From Chloromonas sp. AAM2 (taxonomy: Eukaryota > Chlorophyta > Chlorophyceae > Chlamydomonadales > Chlamydomonadaceae), in NCBI GenBank assembly GCA_004335635.1, contig QAXH01001513.1, positions 1 to 44,855 on the forward strand: a stretch of DNA of 44,855 nucleotides, read 5' to 3'. The stretch's first letter is position 1; the number at the start of each line of letters is the position of its first letter. The position numbers and the translations under genes are program-made. This document shows positions 34,383-44,855 of this stretch, piece after piece. The notes beneath the pieces are model-generated. The model was not told the origin of the DNA, searched no databases, and worked only from the letters and a program-made list of their open reading frames with translations.

Positions 34383-35844
34383 ATGATGGACAGAAGGCCA
34401 GTGGACATGGGCCCGCCTCGGCGCATGTACATGGGTGATGGATACGGTGGCATGGGCTTGAGCAGTCGTGAACGCGAGCGGGATCGGGAAGGCATGCCCG
34501 CATTTGGAGGTGCTGGCATGCCTCGCAGCTTTGGACGTGCACCCATCGGACCGTCTGGCATGGGCATGGGGGGGCCGCATGGCTTTGCACCAGGTCGTGC
34601 CCCACCCCAACCTGAGCCAGAATTCGTCGTGGACCGTGAAAAGACATGCCCCTTGCTCTTAAGAGTCTGGACCAAGAACGCCAGCCACCACAGAGTTGAT
34701 GACTTTGCAGTGAGTGTCAAACATGCAGGTCAACCTGAGCGCGCATGTGCCATGCATAGCACACCCAGGAGATCGCTGAACAGATAGCTACATGATGAGG
34801 TGCATGAGTGCGCTCGATTGCAAAGGCGATCCTGTTAATCATCCATGCTTGCAGGGGCGAGGGAAAGAACCTCCTGGAGATATTCAAGTTTACACATGGA
34901 TGGATGCCAACTTGAGGGAGCTTTCAGACTTGATTAAAGAGGTGAGGACTGCGCTTACCAGATGGTTATCCATGTGGTATGTGATGCCAGGGCAGTGCGT
35001 GCTATCAGTACTGACTGCGTGGGCTGACAGCAGTTAAGTCAGGTGGACTGGCATCTGTCACACTTTGCCTGGTCGCTGTTGGTAAAGTGTTAACACAGGC
35101 GTGGTCCCACTGGCTGTGTTCTGTGGCTGGTTGCTTGGGCAGGTTAATGCTTGTGTATTCTGCATGCCATCCAACACCATCTGTGGCACATGGTTGCAGG
35201 TCAAACCTGAGGCACGCAATCGGGGTTCGAGGTTATCCTTCTCACTCATCTATCCGGACCGACAGGGGAGGAATGTCATGCGGCAGGTGGGTCACGTGGT
35301 GCTGCAGTTTCGTGCAAGTGTCATTGGTTGAACCATCTGTGAAGTACTTGGCGAGCTCTGATGCTCCATTGCTCTTGATGACCTGAGCGTTGACGTCGGG
35401 GATTGGGGTTGTGGGAGCCAAGCATATTTCCGTGGAACCCACTTGTCAGACATCAGGTCGAAGGCAGACATGAACTAGCCTTACCTCTAGCACAAGTTCA
35501 GAGGGTCAAGCACATGTAGGCATGTAGCTGATGACAGCTGGTGGGATGCTGCAGCAATGTTGGACAGCACATGGATCAACAACAACAACAAGAACAGTCA
35601 GCGAGATTGCTGGCAAGTGTTGGGCTAACAGCAGGATGCGCATACCTGCGGGTCTAGCCATGCACTACTGAACCAGAGCCAGTGTTGATGACAATGCGTT
35701 CACCCTCTCATACTGGTCACATGTGCCGCACAGGTTGGCATGGTTCACTCGTCCCGGCCATCTGAGGATGACCACCGGACGCTCAAGTCGCTCAAGTTTC
35801 AGACAGGCGACTTCCTGGATGTGGCTGTTCTGTCAGGATTCTAA
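34383..35844 (+). CDS. SAP18: SAP18 (Sin3-associated polypeptide, HDAC and splicing complex subunit)
   Basis: Exons: 34383-34709, 34855-34941, 35200-35286, 35734-35844, giving 203 residues. SAP18 has a ubiquitin-like fold and works in Sin3-HDAC repression and in ASAP/PSAP exon-junction complexes in the nucleus. The conserved core reads VDREKTCPLLLRVWTK, IQVYTWMDANLRELSDLIKE, VKPEARNRGSRLSFSLIYPD and KFQTGDFLDVAVLSGF. The first about 80 residues are an extension rich in Met, Gly, Pro and Arg with an SSRERERDRE stretch, resembling plant and algal SAP18 N-termini and RNA-binding proteins. A second ATG directly follows the first, so the start may be 34386. The gene is complete and convergent with eIF3m. 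Confidence 0.95.
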
Positions 35845-36019
35845 GTGGTTATAAGGCGTCAGATAGGCTGGAAAAGAAAGAAGGCTTGAGGTTAGGCCTA
35901 GTCCAGCTTCTTGCCATGCTCAGCTGGTGCCAATGTCTGCTGCAGCCAGAGAACTCTTTGTGCCTGTCAGTTGGTGTGTGCTTGCCTGTGTAGTGCGTTT
36001 GCTGGCCACTTCCCACTGG

Positions 36020-36297
36020 AAAAGAGAAGTTTGCCAGTTCTGGGACAATTCCTGTCAATGCCACTTGAACCAGTGTGCGAAGTGTGATTGGGTACACTGT
36101 GGAGTTTGCAGATGTGTCACAGGTGTGTGTGTCTATACCACACGGGGTGAACAGCGGGGCGAAAATTGCGTGTTGTGGTAGACGGTGCGTTGCCACAGCA
36201 AACCAGGAGACAGGAACTACATTGTCAAAAGACAAAATGGGTGTGTGACTCGTCTGACCGGAAACATTTGTCAGAACTGGCAAACAACTTTTTTTCA
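36020..36297. repeat. Inverted pair of the dispersed repeat (copies 3 and 4)
   Basis: The box found in copies 1 and 2 occurs here exactly on the minus strand (36029-36050) and, two bases shorter, on the plus strand (36268-36285, TTGTCAGAACTGGCAAAC). They face outward around a 217-bp interior, and each is followed by a T-rich run. Upstream of the minus copy (to about 36140) lie the ACAGTGTACCCAATCACA and CACACTGGTTC blocks shared with copy 1. Confidence 0.65.
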
Positions 36298-36573
36298 CCT
36301 TGTACTCGCAGTGTCGTGTGTAATGCCTGCCTCTGTTGGCCAGTTCGCACTGAATGCTGGCAGGGCCAGAAAGAAGAAGCGTCTGCGCACATGAGGTGCC
36401 CCAACATCCTTGGCGGCCACCAGGCACCACCTCAGCTCATAGCCACCATGTGTTGTATGCTGTTTGTCAGCTTACAGCAAAGAAACTTTCTGTGCCTGTC
36501 ACTTAATGCGTTTTCAATGCGCACCTCGGCTGGGCAGTTCTTTTGAGCGGAGATGCAGGCTATTCTACATGTC

Positions 36574-36578
36574 TTACA
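36574..36578 (-). promoter_or_regulatory. Candidate TGTAA polyadenylation signal for eIF3m
   Basis: TGTAA on the minus strand, 90 nt after the eIF3m stop, almost the same distance as the candidate in COPB2. Confidence 0.4.
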
Positions 36579-36667
36579 TAGCTTCAGTCATGAAACCACA
36601 TCTCAGTCGGCTCAGCAAAAAGTTCTCAGAGCAGAAGAAAGCAAGTCAAGTCGCAAGGATATTTTCT

Positions 36668-39600
36668 CTAAGCCTTGACAGCTGGTGGCCTGGCTGCCTG
36701 TGCCGTGGTGGCACCTGTGGCAGCGGCTGTAGAGCTGTTTTTATGTGTGGCAATGGTCTGCTGTACGCTTTTGAGCGCATCCCGCCATGATGCCAGCTGG
36801 GCTTCCAACACGGACCACTCAGATGTGCCGAACATGCGCTGTGTGCAGCGGGAAACCAGCACTACCTCGCGCACCTGTATGGCAACAGGCAGAAAGAAGA
36901 ACACGTCAATCTCAGTGTGAGCCACGTTGCATGCTGACTGAACAGTCAATCGTGTTAAATGAAGCCCAGGACAAAAAGCCAATTCTGTGCGTACAGCATG
37001 TGTGGGACACGTGTGTGTGCGTTAACTGAGAGCAGATCTGGAGATGTGATGCTGATTAGATGATCAGCACCACTTCGACCACGTGCTGACCTGATCAATC
37101 TTTGCCTCCAGCAGCTTGGCGCCGATGGCCTTGACCACCCAGGACTCGACCGCCTCGGGACCCACATCCAGCGCCATACGCAGCGCACTGAATGGCACCT
37201 GAAGACAACACAGGGCACAAAGTAGTCTTAACTAGGAAAACTCAGTGTGCTTGAGCAGCAGTAGGCAACAGCGGCAAGGTGATTCAAACAGGCACAGTGT
37301 GTCACGCTTGTGCCGGTGCCAAACAGCACAGGTGGCCAGCGCTCACCTCCTGGCTGTGGGTGCTGCTGCACAGGGCCAGCAGCGCCACGAGCCGCGCCTT
37401 GGACAATGCCGCCTCTCCGCTGATAGCCGCAGCCTCGAGTGCAGCGGGCACGGCAGCAGCCTTGAAGCCTGCCAGGAGTACACAGTGACTCGACTCAAAA
37501 TCAGTTTGGAGCACGGACAAGGCTTGAAGTGAACGGAGGCTGCATATGTTTGCGCACTGCTCTACTCACAATACAGGCATGCTCTACAGTAATTCGTACA
37601 TGGATCAGAACTCTGAGTTCGTTTGCTCCCGGCTACTCACTGGCTAGGTCTCCTGACAGGACGGCTGTGAACAGTGCGTACAGCGCCTTGGTGGCCGGGT
37701 CGTCACCCAGGGCTCGGATGGCGGGCGAGGAGCACCAGTCAGCCTGGAGAGCAGCATGTGCGCAGGCCAAGTGGATCTGGGGTGGTTTGTGAAGCGGGTC
37801 ACGTACAAGCACACCCGCACATACGAATAACAAAACACATAGCAGCAAATGAGCGAAAGCTCTTGTTCACAACGAGAAACAGAGGCTGTCCAATTTACAT
37901 GCGGTAGGTGGTGCTGCACGCCCTAGTTCCCATTTGCATCCACTATTGAGTGTGAAAAACTGTTCTGACACATGAACAGGAGGCGGTCATACAAGCTACA
38001 CTACCAGGCAGCAGTCGCAAGTTCTATCGTACTAATATAATGGTCGTAAATCATAACTTGGTGAGCCCCTCTCTCAGCGCACCTGGAACATGACATTGCT
38101 GCGGATGAACTCAATGCACGCTGCCACGGCCAGCGGCTGCAGCTGCGCTACGGCTGCTGCGTCCCCCTCCTTGCACAGCTCCAGGGCACACCCAACCAAC
38201 CGCTGGTACTCCTTCACACTCGCGCGGTCAGCACCCGCCTGCATGGGTGAGACACAAGTGTTACGGAAACATGTCAAATGGTGACCAGGCTAGATACCCC
38301 GCGTAAAAAACAGATCGTATCCAGTGCTTGTGGGTCGTCCAGAGAATATGATAACGCAGTACGGAATAGCGGAACGCAACGCATGCCATGACAGATGAGG
38401 CCATGGGTGCATGCAAGGGCAATGAGTGCACAGAATAGACCATGTTAGAATTGCCATTGTCCTTATGCCGTGCAGGGGTCAGCCTCAGATTGTACTTAGA
38501 ATCCTGCACCTTGCGATGCAATCATGCAATGTAGATAAGGTTATTTGAATTGTGTTCATCATAGGCAGAAGGTGCTGAACCCATGCGGTGCTTGACTAGC
38601 ACATGGTATGCATGTAAGTCATGTGCAAAATGTGGCTTCAGTTCTCCAAGGTGTTATCAGCAAGGTTTGCTCAGATAATTTTGCATCATGAAAGTTTTCT
38701 TCATTAGCCATGTAATGATTGTGCTTACAGCAGCATGAGCACTGCAAGACAGATAGCATGCATTTGGAGTGCGCAAGCCGCCGGGCAACCATGCCATGTT
38801 GAGGTGAGGGTTCACATCCTGGGCGTGTGCAACACATGTTGTCATGAATGTGGCCACGTGATGGACACCACCTTTCCCTTGGGCCACTACCATGCCTTAG
38901 TAGCATACAACCAAGTGAGAGCTTGACAACAGGCACTAACTAACGACCACATGTAAACACTGTGCCCCTCACTCGCCCCTTGTAGTTCCCTGGCTTGACT
39001 CACCTTGACCAAGTTTGCCAATGCGATGAGCAGCTCCCTGCTCTGCGTGTCATCCAGCTTCCACAATGCAATCCAGTCGCTGCTCTTACCGCGCACGGCG
39101 GGCACAAGGATGCGGGCAAGATTCGGGCCCCTGCAACCAGACATGGACAGGGGAAAACGCTTGTGATGCAAGGTGTCCTCACTGCTACAGAACGTTTGAC
39201 TCCTGGCCTAGATGAATGCAGCCGCATTCATACAACCGCGCATGGTGCAGGACTGTCACATGTGTCTCTCCTCCATGGTTGCTGAGCTGCACCACATCCG
39301 CCCGCCACAATGCTTGCTAACTGCAATCAGTGCCAATATTCCCACCTTCGTGCGTAGTCTGCTGCAACTAGCAGCACGTGGCGCTGCAGTGTGGGCGAGG
39401 CAGTGAGTGCCCCGTACAGATTGAGCAGGGCTCCGAGACGCTCCTCTGCACGCTCATCCACCTGCAAAACAACAACACGCGTCAATTGTAGAAGACGGCA
39501 CTCCCTGTCCTGCAGCACTGTGAGCTGGGCTGCACGCCCCATGTTCGAAAATGCCACGGCATTGCAATGTCTGGGTATGCAAGTCATGCAGGGAGGAGCA

Positions 39601-40330
39601 TACCTTAGCTGTGAGAGCTGAGGCGTAAGACTGGACGAGCGCAGGCTGCTGCTCTGGCGCCGCACGCGCAATTGCATGCACCAGCACGTTGGATATGCAT
39701 TCAGCTTCTGCACACATATGCAGAGAGCCAGCACAGAAGTGAAAACTTGTGTCATATGTCAAGTACAAAGGGCAAACGTCTGACCAAGCAAGCGCCATGG
39801 GCACGTCATGTGCATTGGACGTTGGTGCCCATCACATGCAACAGCAATCATGTACATGCATGACCCCACCTGGCGAGCTGCTCTTTGTCATAAACAGCTC
39901 TGTATTGGCTATCATCTTGGCCACAAACTGATCCGTGCGCTGCTGTTGCAGCAGCTCCTGACATTCTTGTGAAAACTTGGAGCCGGGTGTCTCCACAAGC
40001 GCTGTCTTTGCCTGTAAGCAAGAGGACATGGGCGGGCTATCAATCAGCATGGCATGGCAGATCAGTGCCTCCGACGGCGCCAGGATGTCCGAGGCAACCC
40101 AGCCTCCGGCAGCAACAGGCTGTAACCTAAACGTGCGCCGCTCTGGCTCGGTGCTACGGATCCGATCCCCTGGGCCCGCCGCCGAGGACCAGGTTTAGAC
40201 TCCAACAGCGGCTGTGACACCATTGTCATAAAAGACTTACCACGCCGTCGTTCAGTAGGTTGGCAACATGCTCTGCCGCTACCACCAGTGAATCCTCATC
40301 AGCCACTGAGTCCATCAAGTGGATCGTCAT
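36668..40330 (-). CDS. EIF3M: Translation initiation factor eIF3 subunit M
   Basis: PCI-domain subunit of eIF3, which assembles the 43S pre-initiation complex in the cytosol. Exons (minus): 40330-40241, 40011-39870, 39707-39604, 39461-39346, 39130-39004, 38238-38083, 37776-37641, 37468-37347, 37198-37091, 36874-36668, joining in frame to 435 residues. The start MTIHLMDSVADEDSLVVAAE resembles plant eIF3m. Later blocks: LGALLNLYGALTASPTLQRH, then SSDWIALWKLDDTQSRELLI, the helical PCI region, and the winged-helix part VPFSALRMALDVGPEAVESW. The C-terminus VREVVLVSRCTQRMFGTSEW followed by LASWRDALKSVQQTI is diagnostic of eIF3m. A Ser/Thr/Ala-rich tail ends the protein. An additional 5' exon cannot be excluded because an acceptor-like site lies upstream of the ATG. 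Confidence 0.93.
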
Positions 40331-40710
40331 TTGTCCTAGGTTCTCAACGATGGAAGTGAGCTGTGCCTATTGATAGCAAGTGATATGCTCTAGGTCAGCC
40401 TCTGTACGTTAAAGAAAGGCCGGCTCGATCCGCAACCAAGCTGCACGCAAGATCGCAGTATACAATTTCGAACCAATGACGCGAGCTACAGATTGCGAGT
40501 GGCACCGCTATGCAATCGACCCGTAACGATACACCTGGCTGTCGCTTACAGTAGTCCAGCTACAAAAAGTGCATCTTGCGCACATGGCACATGGGATAGA
40601 GCAGAAGTCGATGTAGGTTGCGGCAAGTTAAGCAGGTTTACAGGTCGCATGGGATTGCTGCTGTTGATGCGCCATCGGAACAGTAAACCCCCAGCTTTAT
40701 CGGGTATCTG
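40331..40710. promoter_or_regulatory. Divergent intergenic region, eIF3m and SulP
   Basis: 380 bp between two divergent start codons, so both promoters must lie here. No defined motif was recognised. Confidence 0.55.
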
Positions 40711-43700
40711 ATGGCAGCTACAGCCCTACGTCATGTAGCCATAGATTTGTCGGCAGCAAAACGCCATGCAAGCACGCATCGCGTTAGCTTCGCCGGCATC
40801 ACTGGCGCTGTGTCGCATCAAGCGCCCGTTTTGGGGTCGCCATTGCCGCCCATGAGCACATCTGCCGGGCAGCAAGGGGACGGATGTGTCATGCTCATGC
40901 ATCACACTCACCGACGGCGGTGCTTAACAATCATGGCATCTGGAGCTGCTGGGGCTATGGGCACCAGTGGAGGATCAGGCGGGAGAAGGGTGAGTCTGTG
41001 TGGCAGAAATGCATGACAAGACATGCCTTTGCCATATCCAAACCATGATTTCACGATCCATACCCACCAATGCAGGTCGAAACTCTGACCGAGAAACTTT
41101 TAGTTGGGACAGCAGTAGTCTACATTGGCCTGATGGTGCTGCTGCCCTTCGGCAATGTATTCTACCAGGTGAGCAGATGCTCACGGTTATCTCGTCAACT
41201 GTCTCATACGCAAAAGACGCATGCTGGCGTGCGAGTGAGCTTGTCAGCGAGCAGCACATCACGTGCCAGGTTTGCTGGATGCGCATTGTGCATGCCTTGC
41301 CCCTCCACCTACACCACCACTCGAATACAGACGATTCAGAGTAAACCAATGTGGCTTTCTTGCACACAATTTGGAAGGAGAGCTATTCACAACTGGTGAC
41401 AAATTGAGTCAAAGAGACATGCCGTGTATGTGTTCTGTTCAGTCCAGACCTGGCCATGGTATGGCTGGTTGCACCGCTGTACCTCAGATCACGCATGCAG
41501 CTTGATAACGGATGATCGCTCAGCTGTCTCAATCCTTGCCCACCACGTCAACACACACACACACACGCACCTTGCTTCCGTTATTCTCGTCACTTGGCTG
41601 AGGAGTGCAGCCCTGGCCTGCTGTTCAGCTCACCTTCACAGTTTTGTTAGCACACAGCTGGTCGCCTTCAGCGCTTGCAAGCCATGTGACCCAGCCGCTG
41701 ATTTCTGTGGCAAGCTCACAAGCTGTGACATAGGGTTGCGATTGTCAGTGCCATTCAACCAGCGTCACTTGTCTGTGTAAATGTCTGGGCAAAAAAGTAC
41801 AGCAAGCATGCAGCGGCATCCTGCACACCTCAAGTGCCTGTTTTTCTATTTCTTTTTCTATTTCTTTTTGTATTTTCTGCAGGCGTTCCACAAGGGGTTT
41901 GCTGTGTTTGCCGAGCACCTGCTTGACCCTGACTTCCTGCACGCGGTCAAGCTCACGCTCATGCTGGCAGCCGTGGCGGTGCCCATCAACGTGCTGTTTG
42001 GGCTAGTGGCAGCCATCAACATCACACGAAATGAGTTCCCGGGCAAGGTCAGGCCACACAGAGCAAGGGGACACAGTGCAACACCTGCACATGAAGGGCA
42101 TCTGAGCGTGCAAGGAAGCAAGGGGGACAGACTGAGGCTAGAAGCATGTGAAGAATTGACCATGCAGACCCCTGGCTCAGATCACCATCAGCCACATGGC
42201 GCAGCTGCTATGGTCTGACCTTCTCTTCCTTCCTGGTTCAAAACACTTGACGGCGTGACGTAGTCAGGTGGACTTGCACACATGCTGCGTACCTACCTGG
42301 GACGTGTTTGTTTGCTGCCCGGTGCAGGTGTTTTTCCTTTCCCTGCTGGACCTTCCCTTCTCCATCTCCCCCGTGGTGACGGGCCTCATGCTCACGCTGC
42401 TGTACGGCAGGAACGGGTGGTTTGGGCCGCTGCTACAGCAGGCAGGCATCAACGTTGTTTTTGCATTTGGAGGTGTGTCGACGGTGTGCTTGAGCTGGGT
42501 ACTAAGAGCAATGCGAGCGTTTTGTTGTTATTGCCACACATCATCATGCACTTTACACATTTCATCACCTGACATATTGTGTACCATAGCTCACCTAAGC
42601 ATAGAGTACAAATCTTGCAATGGTGCTCGTATTTACTCTGCTCACTTGCCGGCGCTTGAAAAACATAGCCTGGTGATGGCGGCCCACACGCAGGTATGGC
42701 CCTGGCAACCATCTTCGTCACACTTCCCTTCGTCGTGCGTGAGCTCATTCCCATTCTGGAAACCATGGACCTCTCACAGGTGAGTGACCTGCGGCCCAAC
42801 CACATGATAGGCACATGCGAACAACCTGTCTTGAACTGTTGCGAAAGGTCCGTGGCTGTGTGTTGGCAGACGGTAGCCTGGAGCAGCTGCTGCAGTGCTA
42901 CAGACACGACTGAAACCGGCAAACCGTAGGTGCGCATGTGCCTTGCGTTGACACATGTAGGCAACAGGTTGAGAGCTTTGTTGATGCAATCATACACGAC
43001 GTGCCTGCCGACCAGGGCTACTGTCACATGCCGTACAACGTGAGCAGAAGTACGCCCAATGCGTGTACCTGTTGGATGGCTCTGCGGCCTCTGTGCATGC
43101 AACGCTGTCCTGGCCTTGGCCACTTACCAAGCCAGCATGTGCCTGCATAATGGTCTGTGGCTGCAGGAGGAGGCAGCGCGCAGCCTGGGTGCCAATGATT
43201 GGCAGGTGTTCTGGAATGTAACGCTCCCAAACATCAGGTAGAAAACACAGCTGATGCAAAAAGTGTCTCCAGCTGACAGCGTTGAGCTAGAGCAGAAATG
43301 TGCTTTGATTTCTGGTGGTCAGCGGGACAGCAACGCAACGGGGCATGAATTGCTGTATGACAATCAAGCTTACCATGTAGCACAAGTGTGGGTGGGACAG
43401 CGGGCCCATGTTTGGGCTTTGTTTGTTTGGCAGCGCAAAGGTTCATGCACAGTGAACCCCGCTACGTCTTGTTCCATGTTCCATGTTCTGCGCTGTAACC
43501 CGCATGCGCTGCGCTTGCAGGTGGGGTCTGCTGTACGGCACCATTCTGACCAACGCGCGAGCCATGGGCGAATTCGGCGCTGTGTCTGTCATCTCAGGCA
43601 ACATCCTGGGAAAGACACAGACACTCACCCTCTTTGTTGAGAGCGCTTACAAGGTATGTTTGTACAGAATTGTACAAGATACACTGGATACCACAAGCGG

Positions 43701-44099
43701 AGCATCACTCCTTACAGCACAATGACACACTGTTCAACGCAAGTTGTCAGGACCACAGGTGCTTACATCAAGGCAAAGATGACCATGTCCATTGACGCTC
43801 ACTCACCGCACTGGTGACTCCTTTATTCGCAAGCTCTGCGAGCCTTGTCAGCCAAACAAAGCTAACAAGACACCGCCTAGTGCAAACAAGCTGATGGTGC
43901 ATACCCGTTCTGTGCAGCATTGCTATGCATAACAGGACTGATGGCTGGCAGTTGCAGTAACAGCTTCCCTTTGCCTGCACAGGAATACAACACAGAGGCA
44001 GCATTTGCGGCTGCAGTGCTGCTGTCTTCCCTGGCGTTGCTCACTCTATTCATCAAGGATAAAGTGGAGGCGGCGGCCATGGCTGAGACACGCAAATAG
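40711..44099 (+). CDS. SULP1: Chloroplast sulfate permease SulP (CysT-type ABC transporter subunit), nuclear
   Basis: Membrane subunit of the chloroplast-envelope sulfate ABC transporter, homologous to bacterial CysT and Chlamydomonas SulP. Exons: 40711-40989, 41076-41168, 41883-42047, 42328-42472, 42694-42779, 43167-43237, 43521-43653, 43983-44099, giving 362 residues. Exon 1 is a Ser/Ala/His-rich transit peptide of about 90 residues. The permease follows: [30 protein letters not shown] helix ([20 protein letters not shown]), [40 protein letters not shown], the EAA loop [20 protein letters not shown] that docks to the ATPase, and [17 protein letters not shown]. The EAA motif lies on its own exon. 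The partner subunits (SulP2, Sabc, Sbp) are not in this window. Confidence 0.95.
41550..41566 (+). repeat. (CA)n microsatellite
   Basis: Short CA run in the second intron of the SulP gene. Confidence 0.85.
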
Positions 44100-44855
44100 A
44101 CTTGCTTGGAAATAGAGCTTTGCAGATTCTCGCTTGGGCTCAGATTGAAGAAAGAGGCAGACACCTCCAGTGTTTGAGGTTGGTACGTGAGCATTCCAAA
44201 TGCTACTCAGCCGGAATGATGCATGCCAGTGCTCGGACGCACCGGATGTCCAAGCGACTGGAAGAGCCCAAGCTGGACCTCAAATCACGTAAATTACGGA
44301 TGATCACTCAGCTTTCCCAATTCTCATTGGATTGGCGTGCACAGGATGGAGAGCACACTGGCGATCCAGGCGATGTGGTATTGGCTGCGCATGGGCTGCA
44401 TGTGGTTGGGTTTGCAACTTGGGAGTGCCTAGCTTAACCGTGCTTGAACATAACTTTGTATTGGTTGTGCTGCCGAACTCTATCACTGCAGGTTTGCAGA
44501 TGAATGGCTGGTTCTCATGTCATCTCTCTGGCTTGTTATGCCATGGCAAAATGGGAGCCTTGGAGATGCCTTGAAAACAACTGCAGCAACTGTGCTTTCA
44601 AGCGCCCCTTCAAGCGCCCCCTCATGCTTGTTGACGTGACATGCCGATGCCATTTGATCAGATGCTACTATTAAACTCTCTCTGGAGGCTGCAGTTGCAC
44701 GGGCTTGCACTAAGGCCTGATTACATTAACACGTTCTGTCAGTGCAACAACAAGCTTGGCATTTCTGCATGGCTTCGATCATGCGATTCCTTCACCACGA
44801 TCATACAACCAGTCAAGTGGGTTTGACACTGTTCGGAACGATGTCTTCAGAGGGA
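44100..44855. other. Right-hand flank, no recognisable gene
   Basis: The left part is SulP 3' UTR. A short direct repeat (two CAAGCGCCCC units at about 44599-44620) is present. Short frames show no family features. Confidence 0.55.

Larger units (their letters stand above)
35845..36667. other. Convergent intergenic region, SAP18 and eIF3m
   Basis: No gene was seen. It contains an inverted pair of the dispersed repeat box (36029-36285). Its right end is eIF3m 3' UTR. Confidence 0.6.

Noticed and set aside
35849..36430. 193-codon minus frame between SAP18 and eIF3m
   Set aside because: It runs through the inverted repeat copies and has no domain; part of the peptide is shared only because the repeat DNA is shared with copy 1.
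40460..40500. GGTTCGAAAT on the minus strand as a tRNA B box
   Set aside because: No acceptor stem, A box or anticodon arm could be placed around it.

Overview
This window looks like nuclear DNA of a green alga (Chlorophyta, possibly Trebouxiophyceae). The basis is dense short introns with strong GT(GC)/tgcAG signals, plus chloroplast-targeted proteins of plastid pathways (a CCB3/YGGT factor, a nuclear CysT-type sulfate permease, a starch-binding CBM20 protein). There is also a large OPR-like organellar RNA-binding repeat protein and an algal/plant-type MscS channel. The species cannot be named from sequence alone. All gene models were built by hand from splice signals, reading-frame continuity and remembered family conservation; no search was run.

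Layout, left to right. Positions 1-475 hold a decayed LINE reverse-transcriptase remnant (minus). The minus strand then carries a CBM20 plus coiled-coil protein (4504-2032) and a 24-exon COPI coatomer beta-prime subunit, COPB2 (13927-5927). Head-to-head with COPB2, across 576 bp, is the AP-1 clathrin adaptor sigma subunit (14504-15798, plus). A region without a confident gene follows, then a four-exon, about 1,500-residue OPR-like repeat protein (17177-22579, plus). A 21-exon MscS-family mechanosensitive channel with an EF-hand (23272-32322, plus) comes next. After a 1.2 kb gap lie three compact genes: CCB3 (34094-33519, minus), SAP18 (34383-35844, plus, divergent from CCB3) and eIF3m (40330-36668, minus). 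The last gene is a chloroplast sulfate permease SulP/CysT (40711-44099, plus, divergent from eIF3m). The final 750 bp hold nothing recognisable.

The gene set is mostly housekeeping. COPB2 and AP1S both act in Golgi vesicle coats and share one divergent intergenic region. CCB3, SulP and probably the CBM20 and OPR proteins act in the chloroplast. SAP18 acts in nuclear repression/splicing complexes and eIF3m in translation initiation. The less ordinary signals are three GC-AG introns, an AP1S first coding exon consisting of the ATG alone, a dispersed T-tailed repeat family, two inverted-repeat structures, an intronic 53-bp minisatellite, and a permuted LINE fragment. I did not find a clearly new multi-gene system; the best leads are listed under findings.
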